From Arthrobacter sp. Hiyo4 (GTDB taxonomy: Bacteria > Actinomycetota > Actinomycetes > Actinomycetales > Micrococcaceae): DNA of 64,000 nt. Positions 41,448 through 50,638 of this stretch are shown here, piece by piece; within the stretch, counting starts at the first letter, position 1; every line of letters starts with the position of its first letter. Made by a program: the position numbers and the translations under genes. Below the pieces are notes generated by a model that had not been told where the DNA came from, ran no database searches, and worked only from the letters and a program-made list of their open reading frames with translations. The stretch covers positions 62,001 through 126,000 of the forward strand of contig AP014718.1 of NCBI GenBank assembly GCA_002370555.1. Direction: 5' to 3'.

Positions 41448-41992
41448 TTAGTGGTACCAGCGGGGTGCGGGCCGAGGTTGAAGACTCTGATGAGGTGGAA
41501 GACCTCAGCCTGCTCTTGGGAAAGCTGTAAATTCGTTGCGGGACACGAAGAACGGCGTCTCGGCGCGCGACTTTGTGGTTTTGACCTCCAGGAGCCGTTC
41601 TTTTCCGCTCTCTTCGAAGGACAGGATGTCGTACCCGAGGCCATCGCCGCGGGTCTTGGACACATGCTCAACCGACGCCGCAAGCTTGCGCTTTTCCCAG
41701 CACTGTGCGGCCGCCGTCGTTTAAGTTCGACGACGGCCACCTCACCGCCTTCGCCGAGCCTGCGGTTGCTGGACTCTACCGTGGCGTAATCGTAGTGACG
41801 CGCTGACCGGGCGCTGGCCCGGGCGTCCGGGAGGACGATTTTGGGGATCCGGGACCACCCGAAGTCGAGTGCGCCAATTGCTGCGGCGTCAGGCGTGTGC
41901 AGCGCCTCGGCCAAGACTTGCTCAATGATCGACGGCGAGGACGCCAGTTGCGCTTGAACTCCAGTCGCCTGCCTCCAGGATCTCCACCACAT
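41448..41992 (-). pseudogene. DUF3883-domain protein, C-terminal remnant with two frameshifts
   Basis: After two frame changes (near 41700 and 41520) the reading gives LAASVEHVSKTRGDGLGYDI, LSFEESGKERLLEVKTTKSR, AETPFFVSRNE, LSQEQAEVFHLIRVFN and a stop after PRWYH at 41448-41450. This is the DUF3883 nuclease-like fold (D-GYD-hydrophobic, then E-V-K-T), often the C-terminal part of large helicase or defence-associated proteins. The conserved N-terminal bulk is missing; only about 50 residues precede the domain, beginning inside the vapC 3' end. It could be the tail of a lost defence or restriction gene. Confidence 0.7.
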
Positions 41993-42350
41993 CTTCGACC
42001 AACTCGAAGTCCGTGGTGTTGCGGGTCACCAACGGGATGCCAAGAGAGTGGGCTTGCGCGGCGATCATTATGTCCTTACTCCTGACATGTTGGGGCCTCA
42101 GGCGCTTGACCCGCGCAGCCACCTCGCCATAACTCTCGGCGGCATGCTCGTCAAAGAGAATCCAGTCCATCAGTTCCCGCCAGACGGCAAGGCGGTGCAC
42201 CCGGTTCCGGCGGATCTCCTCAGACGCTGACGATCGGATTCCGAATTGGAGCCAGCGAGATGATGCTCGAGCCGAGTACCGCGCCGGCCGCCACACGGTC
42301 GGTGGTGCGATCAGGACATTCGTGTCAAGGAGGATCACGGGGTAGTCCAC
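41922..42350 (-). CDS. vapC: VapC-type PIN-domain toxin; compensating indels near 42250-42300
   Basis: Predicted RNase toxin. The start YPVILLDTNVLIAPP has the first catalytic Asp, and EEIRRNRVHRLA and FDEHAAESYGEVAARVKRL precede SKDIMIAAQAHSLGIPLVTR with the second acidic position; NTTDFELVEDVVEILEAG closes the PIN fold. The segment after IAPPT is out of frame for about 25 codons; an alternate frame there reads VAAGAVLGSSIISLAPIR, which fits the family, so two compensating indels are likely. It overlaps its antitoxin by 16 bases. Confidence 0.8.
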   Translation of the reverse strand: MDYPVILLDTNVLIAPPTVWRPARYSARASSRWLQFGIRSSASEEIRRNRVHRLAVWRELMDWILFDEHAAESYGEVAARVKRLRPQHVRSKDIMIAAQAHSLGIPLVTRNTTDFELVEDVVEILEAGDWSSSATGVLAVDH

Positions 42351-42604
42351 GGATCACGAAGGGGATCGGCATCTCTGGATTCTTCATGTTCCGTGAGCCA
42401 CCCGGTCTGGTCTGCCCCGAGCTGGGCGAGCTTCAGGGCAATTGCCACTTCAGCGGCTGAAGTCCACTTCTTGCGATTCGTTACAGGTGAGATTACTGCG
42501 ACCGCACGACCTTGGAGGGTTATCTCAAGAGTGGCTCCGTGCTCAACGCGCTCAATGACAGCCCTTGGATTTTGCTTGAGTTCCCGAACCCCTACCTTGT
42601 CCAT
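42335..42604 (-). CDS. vapB: VapB/Phd-type antitoxin (prevent-host-death family)
   Basis: 89 residues from the ATG at 42604: KVGVRELKQNPRAVIERVEH and GATLEITLQGRAVAVISPV form the YefM/Phd DNA-binding fold, followed by an acidic tail that would wrap the toxin. The gene precedes and overlaps vapC, the standard antitoxin-first order. Its ribosome binding site is weak. It probably represses its own promoter. Confidence 0.85.
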   Translation of the reverse strand: MDKVGVRELKQNPRAVIERVEHGATLEITLQGRAVAVISPVTNRKKWTSAAEVAIALKLAQLGADQTGWLTEHEESRDADPLRDPWTTP

Positions 42605-42662
42605 GGCCGCATTCTGCGCTTGATGTAGCCCTTGTTCTACGATTGGCAATGAAAGGAACAAC

Positions 42663-42715
42663 AAGGCCTGTCCGCGGATCCGGACGCTCAAGGTTCGGAT
42701 CCGCGGACAAGCCTT
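42663..42715. terminator. Large perfect hairpin between the TA module and the DUF5997 gene
   Basis: TGTCCGCGGATCCG (42669-42682) pairs exactly with CGGATCCGCGGACA (42696-42709), extended by AAGGC/GCCTT with one mismatch. It lies just after the DUF5997 gene stop (minus strand) and can end its transcription. Confidence 0.75.
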
Positions 42716-42727
42716 TGAAAAGCGAGG

Positions 42728-43132
42728 CTACTCGGCCTGGGCGCGGGCCTTCTTGGCGTCCTTCTTGGCAGCCTCGTCCTTGACCCGCTGGGCTTCGGTG
42801 CGGACGGCCGCGTGGGTGGAGCGCTCGGCGACCAGCCAGGCCGGGGGAGCCTGCAGCAGCGCGGTGATTTCCGCCGTCGTCAGCGCTTCCTCAACACCGC
42901 CGCGGGCCAGGCCGCTGATGGAGACGTTCAGCTTCTGGGCCACCACCGGGCGGGGGTGCGGGCCGTTACGGCGGAGCTCCACGAGCCACTCCGGCGGGTT
43001 GGACTGGAGTTCGGCGAAATCGGCGCGGCTGATGGTTGAATCCTGGAACTCCTGCGGTGTAGCCGGCAGGTAGATGCCAAGCTTCTTGGCAACGGTGGCC
43101 GGCTTCATGGACTGGGAGTTTGCAGAGGTCAT
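42728..43132 (-). CDS. DUF5997-family protein
   Basis: Intact 134-residue soluble protein: KPATVAKKLGIYLPATPQEF, EWLVELRRNGPHPRPVVAQK, NVSISGLARGGVEEALTTAE and APPAWLVAERSTHAAVRTEA, ending in a Lys/Ala-rich tail. The two similar halves suggest two small helical units. The family is confined to actinobacteria and usually lies divergent from a LysR-like binding protein, as here (91 bp between starts). Function is unknown. Confidence 0.88.
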   Translation of the reverse strand: MTSANSQSMKPATVAKKLGIYLPATPQEFQDSTISRADFAELQSNPPEWLVELRRNGPHPRPVVAQKLNVSISGLARGGVEEALTTAEITALLQAPPAWLVAERSTHAAVRTEAQRVKDEAAKKDAKKARAQAE

Positions 43133-43222
43133 GGTTCAAGGGTATCCGGCTGCCCGGCCGAAAGGCACCAGCTCCGCCCCAGTTCCGGCATGGCGGGGCC
43201 GCGCGGGCGGTACTGTGAAGAC

Positions 43223-43986
43223 GTGCCCGCAGACAATGAATCCCCCCAGAACGCCAGCCCCGACCACTCGGCCCCGTCCGACGATGCCGCGCAGGAGGCG
43301 CCCCGTGTGCTCCGCTTCGCCTATGTGGCCGGCGTAACCCCGGGCAAGTGGATCCGCCGCTGGGAAGAGCGCGTGCTGGACATCCCGCTGGAGTCGTTTA
43401 TGTCCGACGACGGCGCCCAGCTTTCCGTATTGCGTGACGGTTCCGCGGACCTCAGCTTTGTCCGGCTTCCGGTGGAGCGGGAGGGCCTCAACGTGATCCC
43501 CCTGTATGAGGAGCAGCCCGTGGTGGTGGCGCCTAAGGGGCACGAGATTTCAGTGTTTGAGGAAGTGGCCTTGGCCGACCTCTCGGCAGAGACTTTCCTG
43601 GACGTCGCCGAAATGGGTGGCCCGGAAGCGGCCATGCAGGTGGTGGCGTCCGGTGCGGGCCTGGTGATCCTTCCCATGTCCGTGGCCGGCATTTCAATGT
43701 CAAGGACACCGTGGCCCGCCGGCTGACGGGTGCCCCGGTCACGGAGATCGCGCTGGCCTGGCCCAGCGATTCCTCAGACGACATCATTGAGGAGTTCATC
43801 GGGATTGTCCGCGGCCGCACCGCGGCGAGCTCCCGGCAGCCCTCGGCCCAGCAGGAGAAGCCCAAGAAAGAGCCGAAGCCGGACCGGCGCGGCCCGCGGT
43901 CAAGAAACCGAAGGTGGCCCAGCGTTACGCGCCGAATCCGGACAAGGGCCGGGGCAAGGGCTCACGCAAAAAGGGCAAGCGCTAGC
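43223..43986 (+). CDS. LysR-type substrate-binding-domain protein without a DNA-binding domain; two frameshifts
   Basis: About 255 residues after repair, beginning at a GTG (43223). The fold is the periplasmic-binding-like effector domain of LysR regulators: RFAYVAGVTPGKWIRRWEER, LSVLRDGSADLSFVRLPVER, IPLYEEQPVVVAPKGHE and VASGAGLVILPMSVAG. There is no N-terminal helix-turn-helix. A basic tail ends GKGSRKKGKR. Frame changes fall near 43695 and 43900. It is divergent from the DUF5997 gene, a pairing seen across actinobacteria. Confidence 0.82.
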
Positions 43987-43993
43987 TTGTGAG

Positions 43994-44057
43994 CAACGCG
44001 GGGTCACATCCTGCCCAATAATCCCTGGTTATTGGGCCGGAAGTGACCCCGCGTTGC
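43994..44057. terminator. Long two-part hairpin between convergent genes
   Basis: Outer arms GCAACGCGGGGTCAC (43994-44008) and GTGACCCCGCGTTGC (44043-44057), inner arms GCCCAATAA (44014-44022) and TTATTGGGC (44030-44038), all perfect. It lies between the LysR-like gene and the convergent lipoprotein gene and could terminate both. It resembles the palindromic repeats scattered in Arthrobacter genomes. Confidence 0.75.
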
Positions 44058-44078
44058 CTTAGCAGAGGCGGCCGGGAA

Positions 44079-44414
44079 TTAAGCCGAGCAGGCTTCCGTC
44101 AGTGCTGCGACTGACTCGGCCGGCACCTGGTCTCCGGCCTCGGCGATCTGGTCCAACGGCGTCGTAATTTCGGAGGGCACCCCGGCGGCGTCCGCTGCGG
44201 ACACCAGCCCGCCCAGCAACGCCTTGTCCTGGACGCTGACCAGGCCGTCCTCCACCACGGTGCAGACCTGCTTCCTGACCTCGTCCGAGGCTGCGGCAGC
44301 CACCTTGGAGGCGGCATCGTTTGCGGCGGTTTCAGCGACTTCCTGGACCGATCCGCAGGCGGAGAGGAGGAGCATCAGGGGGACGGCGGACAGGGCTGCA
44401 AGACGGCGTTTCAT
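44079..44414 (-). CDS. Small secreted lipoprotein, function unknown
   Basis: 111 residues, intact. The signal peptide is MKRRLAALSAVPLMLLLSAC with lipobox LSAC (cysteine 20). The mature part is Ala-rich and helical (EVAETAANDAASKVAAAASD) with two further cysteines, in KQVCTVVEDG and at the end TEACSA, probably disulfide-bonded. No domain is recognised. Confidence 0.8.
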   Translation of the reverse strand: MKRRLAALSAVPLMLLLSACGSVQEVAETAANDAASKVAAAASDEVRKQVCTVVEDGLVSVQDKALLGGLVSAADAAGVPSEITTPLDQIAEAGDQVPAESVAALTEACSA

Positions 44415-44431
44415 TCGCCCAGCCTAACGGC

Positions 44432-45172
44432 TCAGTCTGTTCCGGCTTCGCCGTGCACCTCGCTCAGGTTGTCTTCGGAGCGGTCCAGATACGCCAGGAG
44501 GAGATCGGCCGCACGGTCCAGTTCCCCGGCTTCCAGGGCCAGGCAGATCGCTTCGTTCTCCGGCAAATAGTGCTGGTAAAACTGCGCGTCCACGGTGGCT
44601 TTGTGGAAGAACAGTCGCATCTCGGCCAGGACCTGGCCCATGATGCTGTTCAGCCGCGGGCTTCCGGCCATGGCCACAATGGCGCCGTGGAAGTGCTGGT
44701 TGGCGCTGCCCAGGGCTTCGTCGTCACCGGCAGCCGCAGCTCGTTTGCCTTCCTCGACGGCGGCCCGGACGGCGGCCACGTCCTCCGGGCTGCCTCCGGC
44801 ACGCAGCGCGCTGACCTCGATGGCGCGGCGGACGGTATAGACGTCGTGGACGTCCCCTGCCTCCAGGCTTGCCACGAAGACGCCGCGGTTGGGATGGCGG
44901 ACCACCAGGCGTTCGCTGGCAAGTTCCACGAAGGCCTCGCGCACCGTGTTGCGGGAGACGCCGAGGTCCTCGGCGATGGTGGATTCGGTGAGCCGCGTTC
45001 CGGGCAGCAATGCTCCCTCCGCCAGTTGCAGGCGGAGTTCGTCCGCCACCCGCTCAGCCACGGACGGAACAGCCACCCGCAGGCGGCCTGAGGCGGTCCG
45101 CGTCGCCGCGTGATTCGCCGATCCCCGCGGAGAGAAGGACGAAGAGGGAACCATCGGTTCTGAAGAGGCCAT
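44432..45172 (-). CDS. GntR-family (FCD subfamily) transcriptional regulator
   Basis: Intact, 246 residues. The winged helix shows RVADELRLQLAEGALLPGTR, LTESTIAEDLGVSRNTVREA and VRHPNRGVFVASL. The C-terminal FCD domain has DVYTVRRAIEVSALRAG, HFHGAIVAMAGSPRLNSIM and LPENEAICLALEAGELDRA, with the Asp/His metal-binding residues of the family. It is divergent from pxpA across 106 bp containing a perfect palindrome. It probably represses the 5-oxoproline operon until its substrate is present. Confidence 0.88.
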   Translation of the reverse strand: MASSEPMVPSSSFSPRGSANHAATRTASGRLRVAVPSVAERVADELRLQLAEGALLPGTRLTESTIAEDLGVSRNTVREAFVELASERLVVRHPNRGVFVASLEAGDVHDVYTVRRAIEVSALRAGGSPEDVAAVRAAVEEGKRAAAAGDDEALGSANQHFHGAIVAMAGSPRLNSIMGQVLAEMRLFFHKATVDAQFYQHYLPENEAICLALEAGELDRAADLLLAYLDRSEDNLSEVHGEAGTD

Positions 45173-45211
45173 ACACGAGAATTTACACGATCGTCACATT
45201 GTTGAATCGAA

Positions 45212-45228
45212 GGATTGTTGAACAATCC
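45212..45228. promoter_or_regulatory. Palindromic operator GGATTGTT-G-AACAATCC
   Basis: Perfect 8+1+8 inverted repeat between the GntR and pxpA starts. A second half-like motif, CATTGTTGAATC, lies about 15 bases upstream. TTGTNNACAA-like centres are typical of FCD-GntR operators. Confidence 0.7.
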
Positions 45229-45278
45229 GTAAATTTAGTGCATCCTAGTAGGACCACTCCATGAGACGGGGATCACAA

Positions 45279-46037
45279 ATGGCAACGATTGACCTGAACG
45301 GCGACGTCGGCGAGTCCTTCGGCCGCTGGAGCCTCGGCGATGACCTGGCCATGTTCGGCTCGGTTTCGAGCGCGAACGTGGCCTGCGGATTCCACGCCGG
45401 CGATCCCAGCGTCATCCGCAGGACCTGCCGCGAGGCTGCTGGAGCCGGCGTTGTCATCGGTGCCCACGTCGGCTACCGGGACCTGGCCGGGTTCGGACGC
45501 CGTTTTATGGACATCAGCCCCACGGAACTGGCCGACGACGTGGTGTACCAGATCGGTGCCCTGCAGGCCCTGGCGGCCGTTGAAGGAACCCGGGTCCGGT
45601 ATGTGAAGCCGCACGGCGGACTGTACAACGCCATCGTCACGCACACAGCGCAGGCCCAGGCCGTGGTCGACGCCGTGAAATCGGTTGACCCCAACCTTCC
45701 GATCCTCGGCCTCCCCGGTTCGGAAGTCCTGCGGCTAGCAGAAGCAGCCGGACTGCGCGCAGTGACCGAAGCGTTCGCGGACCGCGCCTACAACCCGGAC
45801 GGCACGCTGGTGTCGCGCTCCCTCCCCGGAGCAGTCCTTGAGGATCCGGAACAAGTGGCGGAACATGTCCTACGGATGGCCACGGAATCCGCGGTCCGCG
45901 CAATTGACGGGTCCACCCTCAAAATCCGCGCGGAAAGCATCTGCGGGCATGGTGACTCACCGGGGGCCGTAGCGATGGCCACTGCAGTGAAGTCCGCTCT
46001 CGGAGACGCCGGCGTGAGCATCGGCTCGTTCCTCTAG
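45279..46037 (+). CDS. pxpA: 5-oxoprolinase subunit PxpA (LamB/YcsF family)
   Basis: Subunit of the ATP-dependent 5-oxoprolinase that opens 5-oxoproline to glutamate. It is intact. Signatures: [69 protein letters not shown] and [13 protein letters not shown], with the conserved Asp/His residues of the TIM-barrel active site. The ATG at 45279 gives the usual family N-terminus; an ATG at 45261 with AGGA upstream is an alternative. It begins the operon pxpA-transporter-pxpBC-biotin carboxylase. Confidence 0.93.
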   Translation: MATIDLNGDVGESFGRWSLGDDLAMFGSVSSANVACGFHAGDPSVIRRTCREAAGAGVVIGAHVGYRDLAGFGRRFMDISPTELADDVVYQIGALQALAAVEGTRVRYVKPHGGLYNAIVTHTAQAQAVVDAVKSVDPNLPILGLPGSEVLRLAEAAGLRAVTEAFADRAYNPDGTLVSRSLPGAVLEDPEQVAEHVLRMATESAVRAIDGSTLKIRAESICGHGDSPGAVAMATAVKSALGDAGVSIGSFL

Positions 46038-46095
46038 CCCCATCCCACGGCCGCACTCAAGCCCCGCACCACCCCTCATCCCCCCGGAGGAAACC

Positions 46096-47448
46096 ATGAC
46101 CAGCACGAACAAGGCCGCAAAGTCAGCGGCAAGGAAACCGCCGCCCGGCGCGCTCAAGGCGTACGTCGCCAGCCTCACCGGCACCTCGCTTGAGTACTAC
46201 GACTTCGCGATCTACTCGGTGGCGTCAGCCCTCGTCTTCCCCAAGATCTTCTTCCCTTCGGATGATGAATTCGTAGGCCTCCTGCTGTCCTTCTCCGCCT
46301 TCGCGGTGGGCTACCTCGCCCGCCCGATCGGCGGCATCGTCTTCGGCCGCCTCGGCGACAAGGTGGGGCGCAAGTACGTCCTGGTCTTCACCCTGGTGTT
46401 GATCGGTATCGCCACCGTCCTCATCGGTGCGCTGCCTGACTACTCCGCGATCGGCATCTGGGCGCCCATCGTCCTGGTGCTCCTGCGCCTGGCCCAGGGC
46501 ATCGGCGTCGGCGGTGAATGGGGCGGCGCAGTCCTGCTGTCCAGCGAATTCGGCGACCCCAACAAGCGCGGTTTCTGGTCCTCCGCAGCCCAGATCGGCC
46601 CGCCCGCCGGCAACCTCATGGCCAACGGCGTCCTTGCCATCCTGGCAGCCTCCCTCAGTACCGAAGCATTCCTCTCCTGGGGCTGGCGCGTCGCCTTCCT
46701 GGCCTCGGCACTCCTGGTGGTCTTCGGCCTGATCATCCGCCTCAAGCTCGAGGAGACCCCGGTCTTCAAGGCCATCGCGGCACATGGCGACCAGCCGAAG
46801 GCGCCGATCAAGGAAGTCTTCACCACCCAGCCCCGCGCGCTGGTCTCCGCCGCCCTGTCCCGCGTCTGCCCGGACGTGCTCTACGCGCTCTTCACGGTCT
46901 TTGTAGCCGTTTACGCCACCAAGGAACTGGGCATGACCACCGGCAACGTACTGGCCGCCATCCTGATCGGCTCCGCGTTCCAGCTCTTCCTCATCCCGCT
47001 TGCCGGCGCACTCACTGACCGGTTCAACCGCCGCTGGGTTTACGGCATGGCCGCTGCCGCCACCGCCGTCTACATTCCCCTGTTCTTCCTGATGATCGCG
47101 GGCAAGTCCGTGGTGATGCTGATCATCGGCGTGGTGATCGGCCTGGCCCTGCACGCGTTTATGTACGGCCCGCAGGCGGCCTTCATCACCGAGCAGTTCC
47201 CGGCCCGCCTCCGCTACGCCGGCAGCTCCCTGGCCTACACGCTTGCGGGCGTCATCGGCGGCGCCGTGGCTCCGTTGATCTTCACCGCGCTCTACGGCGC
47301 AGCGTCCGGCGGCTGGTACCTGATTGCCGGGTACATCCTCCTGACGGCCATCATCACCATCGTGGGCATGCGCCTGGGCCGCGACCCGCAGCCGGAAGAG
47401 GACCTCCGCCTGCTGCACAGCGACGCCGCTCAGGAGAGCCGCGCCTGA
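46096..47448 (+). CDS. MHS-family MFS transporter
   Basis: Intact 450-residue, 12-helix proton symporter of the metabolite:H+ (shikimate/proline-betaine) group. It shows LTGTSLEYYDFAIYSVASAL, the cytoplasmic loop GRLGDKVGRKYVLV, RLAQGIGVGGEWGGAVLLSS with the MHS signature, and LTDRFNRRWVYGMAA. Lying between pxpA and pxpBC, it most likely imports 5-oxoproline or a related organic acid. AGGAAACC precedes the ATG. Confidence 0.92.
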   Translation: MTSTNKAAKSAARKPPPGALKAYVASLTGTSLEYYDFAIYSVASALVFPKIFFPSDDEFVGLLLSFSAFAVGYLARPIGGIVFGRLGDKVGRKYVLVFTLVLIGIATVLIGALPDYSAIGIWAPIVLVLLRLAQGIGVGGEWGGAVLLSSEFGDPNKRGFWSSAAQIGPPAGNLMANGVLAILAASLSTEAFLSWGWRVAFLASALLVVFGLIIRLKLEETPVFKAIAAHGDQPKAPIKEVFTTQPRALVSAALSRVCPDVLYALFTVFVAVYATKELGMTTGNVLAAILIGSAFQLFLIPLAGALTDRFNRRWVYGMAAAATAVYIPLFFLMIAGKSVVMLIIGVVIGLALHAFMYGPQAAFITEQFPARLRYAGSSLAYTLAGVIGGAVAPLIFTALYGAASGGWYLIAGYILLTAIITIVGMRLGRDPQPEEDLRLLHSDAAQESRA

Positions 47449-47467
47449 GCGGCGCGGCCTGATCCCC

Positions 47468-49172
47468 ATGGAAACAGTCAGCAAGCCCCTACTGCCGCGG
47501 CCCGCGTGCTCGCCGTCAGGCCGGTAGGTACGACGGCGGTCCTCGCCGAGCTCTCCGGGCTCCACGACGTCCTGGCCCTCCAGGCCCTCCTGCTGGAGCA
47601 GCCGTTGCCCGGCCAGGTGGACGTCCTGGCCGCCGCCGAAACCGTGATGGTCAAGGCGGATTCACCCGCTGCCGCCCGCCGGATGGCGGCCCGGCTGCTG
47701 GAGATGGACCTGACGGTCCAATCCCACGCCGAAGGCAAACTGGTGCAGATTGAGACCGTGTACGACGGCGATGACCTCGCCGAAGTGGGCCGGCTCACCG
47801 GACTGGGCGCCGACGGCGTCATCGCCGCCCACACCGGGCAGGTCTGGACGGTCGCGTTCGGCGGCTTCGCCCCGGGCTTCAGCTACATGGTGGGGGAAAA
47901 CCAGGTACTTGAAGTCCCGCGCCGCAGTTCGCCCCGGACCGCCGTCCCCGCAGGCTCCGTGGCCCTGGCCGGCAACTATTCGGCCGTGTACCCGCGGAAA
48001 TCCCCGGGCGGCTGGCAGCTGATCGGCCGCACAGCAGCCCAAATGTGGGACCTCAGCCGGGAGCAGCCGTCCCTGGCCGCGCCCGGTGACCGCGTGCAGT
48101 TCAGCGCGGTCCGCGAGCTCATTGAAGTTGCGGAGCCGCTGGTTGCTGCTGCCCTTGCTGCCCAGGAACCGGACATCCAGTCCGGCCTGCTGATCCTGTC
48201 GCCGGGACTGCAGAGCCTGATCCAGGACCTCGGCCGCCCGGTCATGCCGGGCTCGGCGTGTCCTCGGCCGGGGCGCTGGACCGTTCCGCCGTGCGCCGCG
48301 CCAACCGGATCGTGGGCAACGATCCGTCGGCGGCCGTCGTCGAATCCGTTGCCGGCGGGCTCCGCGTGCAGGCTGTGGGGGACCACGTGCTGGCGGTCGC
48401 CGGTGCGCCCTCGGCACTAACTGTGGTGACGCCGTCGTACGTTCCCGGCCCGGCCGCCCAGGACGACGACGGTGACCAATCAGAGTTTGACCGGCCCGAG
48501 CAGGTGCGTGAGGTGCCCATGGCCACCGCGTTTGCCCTGCTGGACGGCGAGATCCTGACCATCGGTGCGCCCGAGCGCGGCTTCCGCAGCTACCTGGCCA
48601 TCCGCGGCGGCGCAGCAGTCGATGCGGTGCTGGGGAGCCGGTCCACGGACACCATGTCCGGGATCGGGCCTGCACCGCTGGCCGCCGGGCAACTGCTGGG
48701 AGCCGGCGCCGCAACATCCTCCAACGTGGTGGGCAACCCCGAACTGCAGCCCGACTTCCCGGACACCGGCGTCACGGTCCTGGACATCGTTCCCGGACCC
48801 CGTGATGACTGGTTCGACGCCGCCGCGCTGGAATCGCTCTGCGCCCAGGATTGGGCGGTGACGCCCCGCTCCAACCGCGTGGGCATGCGTTTGGACGGTC
48901 AGCCGCTCAGCCGGAGCCGGGACGGGGAGCTGCCCAGCGAGGGAACCATGGCTGGCGCGCTGCAGATCCCGCCGGAGGGACAGCCCGTACTCTTCCTGGC
49001 CGACCACCCCATCACCGGCGGCTACCCCGTGATCGGCGTGGTGGTTGACCACCAGCTGGACGTGGCCGCCCAGATTCCCATCGGCGGGTCCATCCGGTTC
49101 CGCTGGGCTCCCGGCTACGGGCTGCCCACGAGCTCTTCCCATTCTTCCCCTGACATTTCCCAGACGAAGTGA
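47468..49172 (+). CDS. pxpBC: Fused 5-oxoprolinase subunits PxpB and PxpC; two frameshifts
   Basis: The N-terminal half is PxpB (KipI-like): [60 protein letters not shown] and [15 protein letters not shown]. The C-terminal half is PxpC (KipA-like): [55 protein letters not shown] and [20 protein letters not shown] single G/C loss near 48252 breaks the frame at [10 protein letters not shown]. Another near 47488 separates the likely ATG start (47468, METVSKP) from the rest. Fusion of B and C is common in actinobacteria. Stop at 49170-49172, 7 bases before the next gene. Confidence 0.9.
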
Positions 49173-49179
49173 GCAACTG

Positions 49180-50433
49180 ATGCGCAAGGTCCTGATCGCC
49201 AACCGCGGAGAAATCGCCGTTCGCATCGCCCGCGCCTGCGAGGACGCCGGACTGGAGTCCGTTGCTGTCTACGCGGACGTCGACGCCGACGCCATGCACG
49301 TGGGCGCGCCACCGAGGCGTACAGCCTGGGCGGCAACGCGCCGTCGGAAACGTACCTCGACATCCCCAATCTCCTGCGCGTGGCCGCAGAGTCCGGGGCG
49401 GACGCGGTCCAGCCGGGATACGGCTTCCTGTCCGAGAACGCCGGCTTTGCCCAGGCGGTCCTGGACGCCGGCCTGACGTGGATCGGGCCCAACCCGGAGG
49501 CCATCCGGCAGCTCGGCAATAAGATCACGGCTCGCGAGATCGCCGTCCGCGCCGGAGCCCCTTGGTGGCCGGCACCGACGGTCCGGTGGCTTCGGCCGCG
49601 TAGGTCCGCGAGTTTGCCGAACAGCACGGCCTTCCGATCGCCATCAAAGCGGCCTTCGGCGGGGAGGGCGCGGTCTGAAAGTTGTCCGCGAGATGGACCA
49701 GATCGAGGAGTCCTTCGATTCCGCGGTCCGTGAGGCAGTGGTGGCCTTCGGCCGCGGAGAGTGCTTCGTGGAGCGGTACCTGGACCGGCCCCGGCACGTG
49801 GAGGCCCAGGTCCTGGCGGACCAGCACGGCAACGTGGTGGTGGTGGGCACTCGCGACTGCTCGCTGCAGCGCCGGCACCAGAAACTGCTGGAAGAGGCCC
49901 CTGCACCCTTCCTGACCGATCAGCAGACCCAGCTGATTTACGACGCCGCCAAGGCGGTGTGCCGCGAAGCCTCCTATTCGGGGGCTGGGACGGTGGAGTT
50001 CCTGGTGGCCGTCGACGGCACCGTGGCGTTCCTCGAGGTGAACACGCGCCTGCAGGTGGAGCACCCCATCACCGAGGAGACCACCGGTGTGGACCTGGTC
50101 CAGGAGCAGTTCCGGATCGCCGCCGGTGAGCCGCTGCGCTTCACCGCCGATCCCACGCCGCGCGGCCACTCGTTTGAATTCCGGCTCAACGCGGAGGACG
50201 TGGGCCGGGCTTCCTGCCGTCGCCTGGCACCATCGCGACCTTCAGCGGCCTGACGGGACCGGGCATCCGGCTTGACTCCGGCGTCCGCTCCGGCGGGGGA
50301 CGCCGTCGTCGTTCTTGAGGCGATGAAGATGGAGACCCAGGTGACCGCCCACCGCTCCGGAACGGTCACCGATCTCAGGGCCCAGCCCGGCGGGGTTGTC
50401 AACGCAGGAGCCGTGCTGGCGCTGATCGGCTGA
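49180..50433 (+). pseudogene. Biotin carboxylase/biotin carrier protein with an internal deletion and several frameshifts
   Basis: The N-terminal domain of an acyl-CoA-type carboxylase subunit is clear: [67 protein letters not shown] and [16 protein letters not shown]. Breaks fall near 49310, 49560-49680 and 50210. After [13 protein letters not shown] (near 50285) the sequence jumps straight into the biotinyl domain, [20 protein letters not shown] with the biotin lysine in EAMKM. The last third of the biotin carboxylase and the linker are therefore missing, several hundred bases. Its place after pxpBC matches 5-oxoprolinase loci that include accB/accC-like genes. As shown, it cannot encode a normal enzyme. 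Confidence 0.82.
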
Positions 50434-50461
50434 GCCGTTCGGGCATGCCTGGCTCCAGCGG

Positions 50462-50500
50462 AAAGGTCCGGCCGTGTTCTCACCCGGCCGGACCTTTCTT
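50462..50500 (+). terminator. Terminator after the pxp operon
   Basis: AAAGGTCCGGCCG (50462-50474) and CGGCCGGACCTTT (50485-50497) are perfect 13-bp arms with a 10-base loop and a short T run. Confidence 0.85.
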
Positions 50501-50638
50501 GGCCTGTGGAGGTGCTTTAGTCGACGGGGCCACGAACTACTCGATCCCCAGATGCAACACACTCCAGTACCACGGCCTGCGGCGCAGCCGGGATCCGCGC
50601 CGGTGGGGACGGCAGACGGAGGTGTTTGACTATGCTTC

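Noticed and set aside
46225..47565. 446-codon minus-strand frame
   Set aside because: It lies opposite the MHS transporter and has low-complexity Gly/Gln/Asp/His composition typical of an antisense shadow.
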